DNA of 64,000 nt from Acidovorax sp. RAC01 (GCF_001714725.1 NZ_CP016447.1:3219501-3283500); one strand, 5' to 3'. Positions 10,010 to 24,012 are shown, counted from the first letter of the stretch. Made by a program: numbers and translations. Notes: generated from the sequence alone by a model not told the origin.

Positions 10010-10783
10010 ATGACTTCTCCCTCCATCACCGCGATCCACTCGCGCGACAACCCTTTCGTCAAGGACCTGCGCCGGCTCGCCCAGGACACCACGGCCTACC
10101 GCAAGCAGGGCCGTGTGTGGCTGGAGGGTGACCACCTGTGCCGCGCAGCCGTTCACAGGGGCGTGCGCGCCGCTGTGGCAGTGTTTTCGGAGTCTTTTTG
10201 GCCTTTAGCGCAGGAGGAGTTTGGTTCTGCTGCTATCAAAATAATAGTCCTTGCCGATACGCTGTTTGCCGATGTCAGCGGGCTCGAATCGCCGGCTCGC
10301 ATGGGCTTCGTGATGGACCTGCCGGTGCCGCCGGTCGTGCAGCCCGACGCTGCAACGCTGGTGCTCGATCGCGTGCAGGACGCGGGCAATGTGGGCTCCA
10401 TTCTTCGCAGCGCCTCGGCTTTCGGGTTCCGGCAGGTGCTGGCCATCAAGGGCAGCGCTGCGCTGTGGTCTCCCAAGGTGCTCCGCGCCGGAATGGGCGC
10501 ACACTTTGCGCTGCAGCTGGTCGAGGGCCTGGATGCGCAAGAGCTGGGGGTACTGCAGGTTCCGCTGCTCGTCACCCATGTGCACGGGGGCGCGCACCTT
10601 CACCAGGCTGAGCTGCCCTGGCCCTGCGCCTGGGTGATGGGGCACGAAGGGCAGGGCGTGTCCCCCCTGATCGAAGGCATGGCCAGCCAGCGCATCCGCA
10701 TCGCGCAGCCGGGCGGCGAGGAATCGCTCAACGTGGCGGCCGCGGCTGCCATCTGCCTGCATGCCAGCGCTGCGGCGCGGTAA
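10010..10783 (+). CDS. TrmH/SpoU-family RNA 2'-O-methyltransferase
   Basis: A 257-aa SPOUT methyltransferase that should 2'-O-methylate a ribose in rRNA or tRNA using SAM. The three SpoU motifs are visible: DAGNVGSILRSA, VMGHEGQGV and QPGGEESLNVAAAAAI. The N-terminal substrate-binding domain precedes them. The exact target cannot be told from sequence; RlmB or TsnR-like activity on 23S rRNA is possible. It starts 12 nt after rnhB. Nucleotides 10191-10248 contain a copy of the AT-rich palindromic element, translated as AIKIIV. Confidence 0.88.
   Translation: MTSPSITAIHSRDNPFVKDLRRLAQDTTAYRKQGRVWLEGDHLCRAAVHRGVRAAVAVFSESFWPLAQEEFGSAAIKIIVLADTLFADVSGLESPARMGFVMDLPVPPVVQPDAATLVLDRVQDAGNVGSILRSASAFGFRQVLAIKGSAALWSPKVLRAGMGAHFALQLVEGLDAQELGVLQVPLLVTHVHGGAHLHQAELPWPCAWVMGHEGQGVSPLIEGMASQRIRIAQPGGEESLNVAAAAAICLHASAAAR
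10191..10248 (+). repeat. AT-rich palindromic element, copy 3 (inside the TrmH-family gene)
   Basis: It begins with CTTTTTGGCC followed by TTTAGCGC and ends with GCTAT (10232-10236) and ATAGT (10244-10248) around a CAAAATA loop. It is read in the same frame as copies 1 and 2 (A75-I-K-I-I-V). Confidence 0.6.
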
Positions 10784-10803
10784 AGGCCTGGCAGTCAGTA
10801 GTC

Positions 10804-10866
10804 AGCAGTGAGCAGTGAGCAGTGAGCAGTGAGCAGTGAGCAGTGAGCAGTGAGCAGTGAGCAGTG
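10804..10866. repeat. Heptanucleotide tandem array, nine copies of AGCAGTG
   Basis: Nine perfect head-to-tail copies of the 7-nt unit AGCAGTG, plus a partial tenth unit. No homopolymer or inverted repeat is involved, so this is a simple microsatellite-like array rather than a CRISPR. A related array of GCGGTGG precedes dnaX. Confidence 0.95.
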
Positions 10867-10870
10867 AGCA

Positions 10871-10894
10871 GGGCCAGGGCCAGGGCCAGGGCCA
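10871..10894. repeat. Hexanucleotide tandem array, four copies of GGGCCA
   Basis: Four perfect copies of GGGCCA follow directly on the heptamer array, giving a compound microsatellite of about 90 bp. Confidence 0.9.
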
Positions 10895-10991
10895 GGGCGG
10901 CAAGCGGTCGGTGGACTGGAGGCGGTCAATGCCCGTCCCGGATGAGGATGCTGCGCCGCAACATTGCAATCGGCGCGCAAGCAGGTGCGGG

Positions 10992-10997
10992 TATAAT
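10992..10997 (+). promoter_or_regulatory. Probable -10 element of the carA promoter
   Basis: A perfect TATAAT lies 128 nt before the carA start. No good -35 is at 16-18 nt; TTGCAA at 10964-10969 is 22 nt away. A transcription start near 11004 would give a leader of about 120 nt. Confidence 0.6.
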
Positions 10998-11020
10998 CGG
11001 GGGCTTTTCTCGTAACAGCG

Positions 11021-11102
11021 TCGCCCGACCGCACCCAAAGCAACAACCTATCTGAGAGCAGCCACTGGCCTCCACTGCGAGTGGCCTGCAGGCGCCGGGC
11101 GA
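11021..11102 (+). promoter_or_regulatory. Structured carA 5' leader
   Basis: TCGCCCG (11021-11027) pairs perfectly with CGGGCGA (11096-11102). It encloses an inner hairpin, GCCACT (11061-11066) with AGTGGC (11080-11085). The outer stem closes just before the ribosome site. A regulatory role is inference. Confidence 0.4.
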
Positions 11103-11124
11103 CCGTAACCATCCGGAGAACCCA

Positions 11125-12297
11125 GTGCTTTTGTCTCTACAGGGAAAATTCCCGCCCGCCATCCTGGCGCTCGCAGACGGCACGGTCTTTATCGGCAACT
11201 CGATCGGTGCTACGGGCACCACAGTCGGCGAAGTGGTGTTCAACACCTCCATCACCGGCTACCAGGAAATCCTCACCGACCCCAGCTATTGCCAGCAGAT
11301 CGTGACGCTCACGTATCCGCACATCGGCAATTACGGTGTCAACGCGGAGGACGTCGAGGCCGACAAGGTCCATGCTGCGGGCCTGATCATCAAGGACCTG
11401 CCCCTGCTGGCCAGCAACTTCCGCTCGACGGAAACGCTCTCGCAGTACCTCGTGCGCGAGAAGACCGTGGCCATCGCCAACATCGACACCCGCAAGCTCA
11501 CCCGCCTGCTGCGCACCCAGGGCGCACAAAACGGCGCCATCATTGGCCTGGCTGCCGGTGAGGTGGTCACGCAGGCGCTGATCGACAGCGCCATCGCCAA
11601 GGCCAAGGCAGCGCCCAGCATGGCCGGCCTTGACCTGGCCAAGGTCGTCAGCACCAAGGCCCCGTACGCGTGGACGCAAAACGAGTGGAAGCTCGGCTCG
11701 GGCTATGGCGAACTCGCTCAGCCCGAGTTTCATGTCGTGGCGTTTGACTATGGCGTCAAGAAAAACATCTTGCGCATGCTGGCCGAGCGCGGTTGCCGCA
11801 TCACGGTGGTGCCGGCGCAGACGCCTGCAGCCGATGTGCTGGCCATGAAGCCCGACGGTGTTTTCCTGTCGAACGGCCCTGGCGACCCAGAGCCCTGCGA
11901 TTACGCCATTGCCGCCACCCGCACCATCGTCGACAGCGGCATGCCCACCTTTGGCATCTGTCTGGGTCACCAGATCATGGCGCTGGCTGCTGGTGCCAAG
12001 ACGTTCAAGATGACCAACAGCCACCACGGCGGCAACCACCCCGTGAAGGACCTGGATTCGGGTCGCGTCAGCATCACCAGCCAGAACCATGGTTTTGCAG
12101 TGGACATGGACACACTGCCTGCCAACCTGCGCGCCACCCATGTCAGCCTGTTCGACGGCACGCTGCAGGGGCTGGAGCACAAGGACAAACCGGCGTTCTG
12201 CTTCCAGGGGCACCCCGAGGCATCCCCCGGTCCGCACGACATCGCCTACCTTTTTGACCGGTTCACCGACGCCATGCGCGCGGCAAAAGCTGCATAA
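11125..12297 (+). CDS. carA: Carbamoyl-phosphate synthase, small (glutaminase) subunit
   Basis: CarA releases ammonia from glutamine and channels it to CarB for carbamoyl phosphate, the precursor of arginine and pyrimidines. The 390-aa protein has the N-terminal CPSase domain and a C-terminal class I amidotransferase with nucleophile C279 in FGICLGHQ and the distal His-x-Glu in GHPEASPG. The start is GTG at 11125, preceded by GGAGA. A long leader with a TATAAT suggests its own promoter. An unknown 134-aa gene separates it from carB. Confidence 0.97.
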   Translation: MLLSLQGKFPPAILALADGTVFIGNSIGATGTTVGEVVFNTSITGYQEILTDPSYCQQIVTLTYPHIGNYGVNAEDVEADKVHAAGLIIKDLPLLASNFRSTETLSQYLVREKTVAIANIDTRKLTRLLRTQGAQNGAIIGLAAGEVVTQALIDSAIAKAKAAPSMAGLDLAKVVSTKAPYAWTQNEWKLGSGYGELAQPEFHVVAFDYGVKKNILRMLAERGCRITVVPAQTPAADVLAMKPDGVFLSNGPGDPEPCDYAIAATRTIVDSGMPTFGICLGHQIMALAAGAKTFKMTNSHHGGNHPVKDLDSGRVSITSQNHGFAVDMDTLPANLRATHVSLFDGTLQGLEHKDKPAFCFQGHPEASPGPHDIAYLFDRFTDAMRAAKAA

Positions 12298-12317
12298 ACA
12301 CGGACGGAACGCGCGCC

Positions 12318-12722
12318 ATGAAACTTTTCAGCTTCCCTCTCGCAACGCTTGAGAAAGCGATCCACAAACGTGTGCTGACGCTGCCCTCGCCGCACCGCGA
12401 ATGGTTTGCCGAGCGCTGGGCGCAAAAGCCCTACAAGAAGGCGTTCGTCGAGAACAAGGCGATGCCGCTGGTTACGTTGGTAGCCAAAGGCAAGACGCTG
12501 GACGACGCCGACTTCGCAGAGCTGTTGCAGGAGTGGGATGTGAAGTTTTACGACGCCGAGGAAGAGGTTCTTCGCCCGTTGATCCAGGGCGACGGCCTGC
12601 TGCAGCTGATGCAGAAGAACCTGCCTCCCGAACGCGCGCAGGCGCTCCTTGCGAAGCTGACCGAGCGACGCCCGTCTGCCCCCCCTTCAAGCCCCCAGGC
12701 AGCCGAACCTACGATCGACTGA
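12318..12722 (+). CDS. Unknown protein encoded between carA and carB
   Basis: A 134-aa product I cannot assign. It is charged, with alternating basic and acidic helices (for example [18 protein letters not shown] and [15 protein letters not shown]). It ends in a low-complexity Ser/Pro tail. There is no signal peptide, membrane segment or cysteine. It starts 20 nt after carA and ends 10 nt before carB, with codon use like its neighbours, so it is a real gene of the operon. The position suggests a link to carbamoyl phosphate synthesis, but nothing in the sequence proves one. Confidence 0.75.
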   Translation: MKLFSFPLATLEKAIHKRVLTLPSPHREWFAERWAQKPYKKAFVENKAMPLVTLVAKGKTLDDADFAELLQEWDVKFYDAEEEVLRPLIQGDGLLQLMQKNLPPERAQALLAKLTERRPSAPPSSPQAAEPTID

Positions 12723-12732
12723 TCGACGCACC

Positions 12733-15978
<3,246 letters not shown>

Positions 15979-16014
15979 GCATTGCCAAAAGCGGCATAAT
16001 TGCCGGCTGAACTG

Positions 16015-16050
16015 AAACCGCCTCGCGGCAACGCGCGGCGGTTTCCCTTT
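16015..16050 (+). terminator. Intrinsic terminator after carB
   Basis: AAACCGCC (16015-16022) pairs with GGCGGTTT (16037-16044), with further GC pairing in the loop, followed by CCCTTTTG. It separates the car operon from greA. Confidence 0.75.
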
Positions 16051-16162
16051 TGTAGACACGCCATCGTTGCCGCGTCATGCGCAGATGGCGAATGGCGACA
16101 TACGGGCGAGGCACACCAACGTGCCTTCCTGCCTGACTGCTGACCTATGGAGACTTGACCGA

Positions 16163-16639
16163 ATGGCCACCATCCCAATCACAAAGCGCGGCGCTGAGCA
16201 ACTCAAGGAAGAACTCCACCGTCTCAAAACGGTCGAGCGTCCCGCTGTGATCACCGCAATTGCCGAAGCGCGCGCACAGGGCGACCTGAGCGAAAACGCA
16301 GATTACGACGCTGCCAAGGACCGCCAGGGTTTCATCGAAGGCCGGATCCAGGAAATCGAAGGCAAGCTGTCGGTGGCGCAAGTGATCGACCCCAGCGCTG
16401 TCGACGGGGGCGGCAAGGTTGTTTTTGGCGCCACCGTGGAGCTGGAAGACGAAGAGTCCGGCGATACCGTCAGGTACCAGATCGTGGGTGAGGACGAGGC
16501 GGACCTCAAGCTGGGCCTTATCAACATTTCCAGCCCCATCGCACGCGCGCTCATCGGCAAGGAAGAAGGCGATACGGCCGAAGTGCAGGCGCCAGGCGGC
16601 ATCCGCCGCTATGAGGTGGTGGCTGTCAGCTACCAGTGA
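16163..16639 (+). CDS. greA: Transcription elongation factor GreA
   Basis: GreA rescues backtracked RNA polymerase by stimulating cleavage of the nascent transcript. The start at ATG 16163 ([14 protein letters not shown]) gives 158 aa, the usual length; an upstream in-frame ATG at 16067 lies in the leader and is not conserved. The N-terminal coiled coil carries the acidic tip ([10 protein letters not shown] near residue 42-51), and the C-terminal FKBP-like domain follows. Its nearness to yhbY-rlmE-ftsH matches the order in Escherichia coli. Confidence 0.96.
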   Translation: MATIPITKRGAEQLKEELHRLKTVERPAVITAIAEARAQGDLSENADYDAAKDRQGFIEGRIQEIEGKLSVAQVIDPSAVDGGGKVVFGATVELEDEESGDTVRYQIVGEDEADLKLGLINISSPIARALIGKEEGDTAEVQAPGGIRRYEVVAVSYQ

Positions 16640-16672
16640 TGCGGCACCATTTGCCACACGAGCCTGCCCTCT

Positions 16673-17110
16673 ATGGTTGACCGCCTGCCTGCAATCGCTG
16701 CCGCTCTGTGGTGGGGGAGCCTCTCGACCATCGGCTTTCTCGTTGTGCCCATGCTCTTCGCCCATCTGCCATCCCCGACGATGGCGGGCTACATGGCTGC
16801 GAAGCTGTTTGCGGCACAGACCTGGGTGACCGTGGCGTGTTGTCTCGTCCTCTTGCTGCTGTCCAAGGCAAGGCATGCCACCGTGCAGCACGCCTGGGCG
16901 CAGGCTGCCATGGTCTTCATCCTGGGTGGGTTGCTGCTGGCGCTGCTCACGCAGTTCGGGGTCGCCCCGCGCATCGTGGCGCGGCAGGATTTGCGGCTGT
17001 GGCACAGCGTTGGAACCGTCATGTACGCGGTGCAGTGGTGCTGTGCGGTGGCCGTGCTCTGGTGCACGCTGCGGCCGGTTGCCTCGTCAGCAGAGCCGTC
17101 GACCTCTTAG
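16673..17110 (+). CDS. DUF4149 family membrane protein
   Basis: A 145-aa protein with four predicted membrane segments (about residues 5-27, 45-64, 73-97 and 113-136). It resembles the DUF4149/TMEM205-like family often found between greA and yhbY in betaproteobacteria. Characteristic features are the early WWGSL and FAAQTWV segments. The function is unknown. It is 33 nt downstream of greA and probably co-transcribed. Confidence 0.75.
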   Translation: MVDRLPAIAAALWWGSLSTIGFLVVPMLFAHLPSPTMAGYMAAKLFAAQTWVTVACCLVLLLLSKARHATVQHAWAQAAMVFILGGLLLALLTQFGVAPRIVARQDLRLWHSVGTVMYAVQWCCAVAVLWCTLRPVASSAEPSTS

Positions 17111-17124
17111 GGGCCTTGTGTTCG

Positions 17125-17155
17125 TGCTCCCCTCGCAGTTGCAGCCAGGGGAGCA
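17125..17155. terminator. Hairpin between convergent genes
   Basis: A perfect 9-bp stem, TGCTCCCCT (17125-17133) with AGGGGAGCA (17147-17155), and a 13-nt loop. It lies between the DUF4149 gene and the convergent glycosyltransferase gene. No U-tract follows on either strand, so it may be a weak or Rho-assisted terminator. Confidence 0.45.
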
Positions 17156-17205
17156 TGCTGCTGCCAGTGCAGCTTGGGGCAGGGCTGCACAGCCCTGCGC
17201 CTAGT

Positions 17206-17964
17206 CTATTCGCGCCAGTGCTCGCCCACCCACAGGGCAGGGCGGATGAAGCGAAACCTGCGGTTGCGCCGGCCTGCCAAGGCGTCCGGTGGATTGCATT
17301 CCCCGTGAAAGATCACGATGCGGGCGCCATGCGGCACCTCAGGTGTGCGCCAGTAGTTGGTGGGCCAGGCGGGAATGCCGTGGTATTTGAAGCTGGGGCA
17401 CCAGGCCTTGGGCCAGTACTGCAGCTTGCCCTGCCGGTGCAGGAAGTCTGAAAGATAGGCTTGCTCGTTGCGGAATTTCTGGCGGATCTCGCCGAAATTC
17501 GCACGAAAGTATTCCAGCACGTCGGGGTGCGCGCCCAGCTCGAACCGGTACACCGATGAGTTGCCGGTGATGCGCCACGGACGCTTGTAGTCGTGGATGA
17601 TGAGAAATTCGCCGGGGCGCGTGAAGAATTCGTCGAGGCTTCCCGTCACCACCACATCCACATCGAGAAACAGCGCAGTCCCCCGCAGCCCATGCAGGTC
17701 CTTGCTGAACGTCGCCAGCTTGGTCCAGCCCCGTTCGGGGAGGCCAGCGGGCAGATCCAGGGCAGGAATGGGCAGGCATTGCACCTCGCCGCGGATGCCC
17801 TTGCTGTCATCCGTGAGGCATACAAACCGGAAGTCGCCGCTGAGGTGCCTGCGCACCATGGCATAGAGCCGGTTGACGTATTCGGGGCCGTACTTGGTGC
17901 CCCATTTCATGCACAGGATGGTGCGGGGCGTGCTGGCAGCGGCTGCCGGGGCCGTGGCACTCAT
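17206..17964 (-). CDS. Putative glycosyltransferase
   Basis: A 252-aa cytosolic protein with a glycosyltransferase-A look. The metal-binding block [17 protein letters not shown] is near residue 98, and the N-terminal [19 protein letters not shown] resembles proteins of LPS or capsule gene sets. The acceptor and sugar cannot be told. There are no membrane segments. Its ATG overlaps the yhbY stop by one base, so it is co-expressed with yhbY on the minus strand, an odd partner for an RNA-binding protein. Confidence 0.7.
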   Translation of the reverse strand: MSATAPAAAASTPRTILCMKWGTKYGPEYVNRLYAMVRRHLSGDFRFVCLTDDSKGIRGEVQCLPIPALDLPAGLPERGWTKLATFSKDLHGLRGTALFLDVDVVVTGSLDEFFTRPGEFLIIHDYKRPWRITGNSSVYRFELGAHPDVLEYFRANFGEIRQKFRNEQAYLSDFLHRQGKLQYWPKAWCPSFKYHGIPAWPTNYWRTPEVPHGARIVIFHGECNPPDALAGRRNRRFRFIRPALWVGEHWRE

Positions 17965-18437
17965 CAGTCCGCCTGGCGCTTCTTGATCGATTTTTGCTTG
18001 GGCTTGGCGCGCTTGATTTGCCCGCCCGACGTGAGCCGCTGGTTGCCCAGAACACGCAACTGCTTGATTTCGGGGCGCTGGCCGCCGCGCTTGCTGAACT
18101 TCAGCACCTTCACATCGCGAGGCCCTGGCATGCGGTCGTCATCAACGGTGCGCTCCTTTGCCGGGATGGGGCGCCAGAACACCAGCAGCTTGCCGATGTG
18201 CTGGATGGGCGCGGCGTTCAGCTCGGCAGCCAGTTCCTGGTACATCAGTTCACGGGCAGCACGGTCATCGCCGAAAACGCGGACCTTGATCAGGCCGTGG
18301 GCATTGAGGGCGGCATCGATTTCTTTTTTGACCGCAGCGGTCAGGCCGTCACCGCCGACAAGGACGACAGGGTCCAGATGGTGGGCGTTGGCACGTTGTT
18401 CCCGGCGCTCTGCGGGAGTCAGTTGTATTTGGGGCAT
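17964..18437 (-). CDS. yhbY: YhbY/CRS1-type RNA-binding protein
   Basis: YhbY binds pre-50S ribosomal particles. The start at 18437 gives 157 aa, beginning [15 protein letters not shown]; an upstream extension of the open frame runs into rlmE and is rejected. The CRS1-YhbY domain covers about residues 1-97, with [10 protein letters not shown] and [10 protein letters not shown]. The remaining 60 residues are a basic tail ending [16 protein letters not shown], longer than the E. coli protein and likely RNA-binding. It is divergent from rlmE, as in many proteobacteria. Confidence 0.9.
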   Translation of the reverse strand: MPQIQLTPAERREQRANAHHLDPVVLVGGDGLTAAVKKEIDAALNAHGLIKVRVFGDDRAARELMYQELAAELNAAPIQHIGKLLVFWRPIPAKERTVDDDRMPGPRDVKVLKFSKRGGQRPEIKQLRVLGNQRLTSGGQIKRAKPKQKSIKKRQAD

Positions 18438-18444
18438 GGGCCGT

Positions 18445-18450
18445 ATTATC
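18445..18450 (-). promoter_or_regulatory. -10-like element immediately before yhbY
   Basis: GATAAT on the minus strand ends 7 nt before the yhbY ATG, so the predicted transcript would start at or within a base or two of the start codon. No convincing -35 was found. Confidence 0.35.
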
Positions 18451-18528
18451 GCTGCGGCCTGCCGCACGGCTTCCGGCGGCCCATGCGTCGTGCGCCAGGT
18501 CCTGAAGAGGTCACATCGCGCCCCCGGC

Positions 18529-18534
18529 GACAAT
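18529..18534 (+). promoter_or_regulatory. -10-like element immediately before rlmE
   Basis: GACAAT is separated from the rlmE ATG by only 6 nt. If it is used, the mRNA would be leaderless, mirroring yhbY on the other strand. Confidence 0.3.
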
Positions 18535-18540
18535 ACCTGT

Positions 18541-19203
18541 ATGAAAGTCAAAACCCAGAGCAAGAAGGTCAACAAGGCATGGCTGAACGACCACGTCAAT
18601 GACACCTACGTCAAGCTGGCGCAAAAGGAGGGTTACCGCGCCCGCGCAGCGTACAAGCTCAAGGAAATCGATGAGCAGCTTGGGCTGATCAGGCCCGGGT
18701 ACACCGTGGTCGACCTGGGCTCGACGCCCGGCGCATGGAGCCAGTACCTTCGGCGGCGCCTTTCTCCGACCGGCGCGGCGGCAGGGCAGCTCAACGGCGC
18801 CATTTTTGCGCTGGACCTGCTACCCATGGAGCCCATTGAAGGCGTGACCTATCTCAACGGGGATTTCCGCGAAGCCGAGGTGCTGGGGCGACTGGAGACG
18901 GCCCTGGCCGGCCGGGTGGTGGATGTGGTGGTGTCGGACATGGCGCCCAATCTCTCGGGCATCGAGTCTGCCGATGCGGCGCGTATCTCCCATCTTGTCG
19001 AACTTGCCGTGGAGTTCGCCTGCACGCATCTCAAACCCGACGGCGCGCTGGTGGTCAAGCTGTTTCACGGCAGCGGCTACAGCGACCTCGTGACGCTGTT
19101 CAAGCAGACGTTCAAGGTGGTCAAGCCCGTCAAGCCCAAGGCCTCGCGGGACAAATCGTCCGAGACCTTCCTGGTGGGCATGGGCCTGAAGCCCCGTGCG
19201 TGA
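18541..19203 (+). CDS. rlmE: 23S rRNA (uridine-2'-O-)-methyltransferase RlmE
   Basis: RlmE (FtsJ/RrmJ) methylates U2552 of 23S rRNA in the A-loop and aids late 50S assembly. The 220-aa protein shows the catalytic K-D-K-E set at K39 (AAYKLKEID), D133 ([10 protein letters not shown]), K173 (VVKLFHGSG) and E208 (SSETFLV). The SAM site is [11 protein letters not shown] at 56-66. It is followed by ftsH on the same strand, the classical heat-shock pair. The open frame extends far upstream through yhbY but without conserved sequence. Confidence 0.96.
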   Translation: MKVKTQSKKVNKAWLNDHVNDTYVKLAQKEGYRARAAYKLKEIDEQLGLIRPGYTVVDLGSTPGAWSQYLRRRLSPTGAAAGQLNGAIFALDLLPMEPIEGVTYLNGDFREAEVLGRLETALAGRVVDVVVSDMAPNLSGIESADAARISHLVELAVEFACTHLKPDGALVVKLFHGSGYSDLVTLFKQTFKVVKPVKPKASRDKSSETFLVGMGLKPRA

Positions 19204-19311
19204 CATGGCGGTGCTTGATGAAAGTCAATGCGGACGTGAAGTTCGTGACCCAACGCGGCAATGCCCGCGCTGTTTCCATGGCCTCGCGGGGGAATAGCGA
19301 TGGCCGCTGTG

Positions 19312-19338
19312 CTTGAAAGTCCTAAAATGGCCCGCACA
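19312..19338 (+). promoter_or_regulatory. Possible sigma-32 type promoter of ftsH
   Basis: CTTGAAA (19312-19318) matches the heat-shock -35. After 13 nt from CTTGAA comes CCCGCACA (19331-19338), a partial match to CCCCATnT. It lies 56 nt before the ftsH start. A sigma-70 reading of the same stretch has a poor -10. Confidence 0.4.
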
Positions 19339-19393
19339 TGCCTGCCATGACGGCAGCGTGTCCGTTTTCTGTTTTCCGCAACTGGAGCTCCGC

Positions 19394-21313
<1,920 letters not shown>

Positions 21314-21405
21314 AGACCGTAGCTGCCGCCCAGCCCCGAACGGGTTGGCTGACTCCCGCTGGGCCGGGCACCACACGTTTCCGGCTTGTTGGTCAATCCG
21401 TCTGG

Positions 21406-21430
21406 ACGGGGCCCTGTGCCCCGTTTTTTC
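21406..21430 (+). terminator. Intrinsic terminator after ftsH
   Basis: ACGGGGC (21406-21412), loop CCTGT, GCCCCGT (21418-21424), then a run of six T. A textbook terminator, separating ftsH from folP. Confidence 0.88.
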
Positions 21431-21539
21431 GTTGTGCGGCATCCAAGGGCAGACAATCAGGATTTCCCGGGCCGTCGGGAATGTAGCGCCTGCACGGTGT
21501 CATGCCTGCTGCGACGGCCCTCCATTCAGCTTTCACTCC

Positions 21540-22367
21540 ATGTTCTGGCAAACGTCCCGCTTTCAAATCAGTCTCGATGAGCCCAAGGTGATGGGTATCG
21601 TCAACATCACCCCGGATTCGTTTTCGGATGGTGGCCGGCACGCGACGACCGCTTCCGCCCTGCAGCATTGCGAACAACTGCTGAGCGAGGGCGCCCACAT
21701 TCTCGATATCGGCGGCGAGTCCACCCGCCCGGGCAGTCCTCCTGTGCCGCTGGAGGAAGAGCTGGCACGGGTACTGCCGGTAGTGCGGCATGCCGTTACG
21801 CTTGGCGTACCCGTTTCGGTGGATACCTACAAACCACAAGTCATGCGTGCAGTGCTGGACCTGGGGGCAGACATCATCAACGACATCTGGGCGCTGCGGC
21901 AGCCCGGTGCTGCCGAGGTGGTCGCTTCATACCCCGGCTGCGGGGTTTGCCTGATGCACATGCACCGGGATCCACAGACCATGCAGGTAGCACCGATGGA
22001 GGGAGATGTGGTGGCTCAGGTGCTATCATTTCTAGAGCTATCAGCCCAATCAGTGATTGCGCTGGGGGCCAAAAAGACCCAAATCATGCTGGACCCGGGT
22101 ATCGGGTTTGGCAAAACCGTGGCGCAGAACTTCGCCTTGCTCAAGCACCAGCGCGCATTGCTGGCGGCCGGGTTCCCGTTGCTCGCTGGCTGGTCGCGCA
22201 AGTCATCTCTCGGCGCAGTGACGGATCGGCCCGTGGACGAGCGCATGGTGCCCAGCATTGCCGCCGCGATGCTGGCGGTGGAGCAGGGCGCTTCCGTGGT
22301 GCGCGTACACGACGCGCGCGACACCGTGGCTGCGCTTGCCGTTCTGAAGGCGATGCAAAGCGCGTGA
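21540..22367 (+). CDS. folP: Dihydropteroate synthase
   Basis: FolP joins para-aminobenzoate to the pterin diphosphate in folate synthesis and is the sulfonamide target. The start at ATG 21540 (MFWQTSRFQISL) gives 275 aa. Key blocks are VMGIVNITPDSFSDGG, GGESTRPG, LMHMHRDPQTMQ and DPGIGFGKT. Nucleotides 22021-22078 hold a copy of the AT-rich palindromic element in reversed orientation, translated as VLSFLELSA. It is followed 70 nt later by glmM, the usual partner. Confidence 0.96.
   Translation: MFWQTSRFQISLDEPKVMGIVNITPDSFSDGGRHATTASALQHCEQLLSEGAHILDIGGESTRPGSPPVPLEEELARVLPVVRHAVTLGVPVSVDTYKPQVMRAVLDLGADIINDIWALRQPGAAEVVASYPGCGVCLMHMHRDPQTMQVAPMEGDVVAQVLSFLELSAQSVIALGAKKTQIMLDPGIGFGKTVAQNFALLKHQRALLAAGFPLLAGWSRKSSLGAVTDRPVDERMVPSIAAAMLAVEQGASVVRVHDARDTVAALAVLKAMQSA
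22021..22078 (-). repeat. AT-rich palindromic element, copy 4 (inside folP, reversed)
   Basis: Read on the minus strand it has CTTTTTGGCC, then CAGCGC, an inner stem region and GATAGC...GATAGC. Relative to folP it is inverted compared with copies 1-3 and is read in a different frame (CTA TCA TTT CTA). Confidence 0.6.
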
Positions 22368-22437
22368 GTGGCAGGGTGCGCAGCACTGCAGATAAAACCA
22401 GACAAGAACCGAGAATCGACTGAGGGGGACAACAGAC

Positions 22438-23775
22438 ATGACACAGCGCCAATACTTTGGTACCGACGGCATCCGGGGCACCGTGGGCCAGCCGCCCATC
22501 ACACCCGACTTCGTGCTGCGCCTGGCCCATGCGGTGGGCCGGGTACTGCGCCGCACCGAAGAGCGGCCCACCGTGCTGATCGGAAAGGACACCCGGATTT
22601 CGGGCTACATGCTGGAGAGCGCCCTGGAGTCGGGCTTTAACTCGGCCGGGGTTGACGTGGTCCTGCTGGGACCCTTGCCAACGCCCGGCGTGGCCTATCT
22701 GACGAGGGCACAGCGCGCGAGCCTCGGCGTCGTCATCAGCGCAAGCCACAACGCGTACCCCGATAACGGCATCAAGTTCTTCAGCGCCCAGGGCACCAAG
22801 CTGCCTGATACGTGGGAGCTGGATGTGGAAGCCGCCCTGGCCGAGCCCCCCGTGTGGGTGGAATCTGCGGGGCTCGGCAAGGCCCGGCGCCTGGAAGATG
22901 CGGCTGGCCGCTACATCGAGTTTTGCAAGAGCACCTTCCCGCAGGATCTGACCCTGCGCGGGGTCAAGATCGTGGTGGATGCTGCGCACGGCGCGGCGTA
23001 CCAGGTGGCCCCCAAGGTGTTTCACGAACTGGGGGCAGAGGTGTTGTCCATTGGTTGCTCGCCCGATGGCGTCAACATCAACCACCAGGTCGGTGCCACG
23101 CATCCCGATGCGCTGGTGCGTGCCGTGCGCGCAAACCACGCGGACTTCGGCGTGGCACTGGATGGCGACGCAGACCGCCTGCAGATTGTGGATTCCGCCG
23201 GGCGGCTCTACAACGGCGACGAACTGCTCTATCTGATGGCCATGGACCGCATGGGGCGCGACGAACATGTGCCCGGCGTGGTCGGCACGCTGATGACCAA
23301 CATGGCCATCGAGGTGGCGCTGCAGGCCAAGGGGGTCAAATTTGTGCGCGCCAAGGTTGGCGATCGCTACGTGCTGGAGGAGCTGGTGCGCCACCAGTGG
23401 GTGCTGGGGGGTGAGGGATCGGGTCATCTGCTGGCCCTGGACCGCCACACCACGGGCGATGGCCTCATCAGTGCCCTGCAGGTGCTGCAGGCGTGCGTGC
23501 GCAGCGCAAGCACACTTGCGCAGCTCCTGGCGGACGTATCGCTCTACCCTCAGGTGCTTCTGAATGTGCGCCTGGCCGTGGGGCAGGACTGGAAAGCGAA
23601 TCGACTCCTGGCCGAAGCCACGCAGGCGGTGGAGACGGAACTCGCAGGCACCGGCCGCGTGCTGATCCGGGCCAGCGGTACAGAGCCGCTCCTGCGCGTC
23701 ATGGTGGAGGCGCGCGATGCCTTGCAGGCCAGTGCCTGCGCCCAGCGGTTGGCGGACGCCGCCCGTGCGGGCTGA
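22438..23775 (+). CDS. glmM: Phosphoglucosamine mutase
   Basis: GlmM interconverts glucosamine 6- and 1-phosphate on the way to UDP-GlcNAc for peptidoglycan and lipid A. The 445-aa protein has the catalytic serine S103 in [12 protein letters not shown], the metal loop DGDADRL near residue 241 and the sugar loop GGEGSGH. A purine-rich AGGGGGA precedes the ATG. It follows folP as in E. coli. Confidence 0.97.
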   Translation: MTQRQYFGTDGIRGTVGQPPITPDFVLRLAHAVGRVLRRTEERPTVLIGKDTRISGYMLESALESGFNSAGVDVVLLGPLPTPGVAYLTRAQRASLGVVISASHNAYPDNGIKFFSAQGTKLPDTWELDVEAALAEPPVWVESAGLGKARRLEDAAGRYIEFCKSTFPQDLTLRGVKIVVDAAHGAAYQVAPKVFHELGAEVLSIGCSPDGVNINHQVGATHPDALVRAVRANHADFGVALDGDADRLQIVDSAGRLYNGDELLYLMAMDRMGRDEHVPGVVGTLMTNMAIEVALQAKGVKFVRAKVGDRYVLEELVRHQWVLGGEGSGHLLALDRHTTGDGLISALQVLQACVRSASTLAQLLADVSLYPQVLLNVRLAVGQDWKANRLLAEATQAVETELAGTGRVLIRASGTEPLLRVMVEARDALQASACAQRLADAARAG

Positions 23776-24012
23776 TTTCCTGGCGGGCTGCTCCCTCAAG
23801 CAGTGGCGCCTTCCGGTCTTTAGACAGCGGGTCGGTCCCTGAGGCGCCTGGACAGTGGCCTGCATCGCTGTACGCGGGTGCGAAGGTCTTGTGGGGGCCA
23901 CTGACCGGGCTTCGGGGCTTTGGTGCCTGGCCTGATCCGGCCCTGACCTGGGCCCCAACCTCACTTCTACCACCTTCTGCGCTTGTCCGCGGCAGGTTTC
24001 GCGTTCACGGAT

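Larger units (their letters stand above)
10784..11124. other. Intergenic region upstream of carA: tandem repeats, promoter and structured leader
   Basis: This 341-nt gap between the methyltransferase and carA holds no convincing gene. Its first third is two tandem repeat arrays. The centre has a perfect TATAAT, and the last 120 nt look like a folded carA 5' leader. Each is listed separately. Confidence 0.7.

Noticed and set aside
10804..10894. Tandem repeats considered as a CRISPR array
   Set aside because: Units are 6-7 nt with no spacers; no cas genes are near.
15995..16000. CATAAT after carB as a greA promoter
   Set aside because: The nearest TTGCCA is only 7 nt away, and the element precedes a terminator hairpin.
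17593..18540. Long upstream extension of rlmE through the yhbY region
   Set aside because: RlmE homology begins at 18541, and the extension is antisense to yhbY and the glycosyltransferase.
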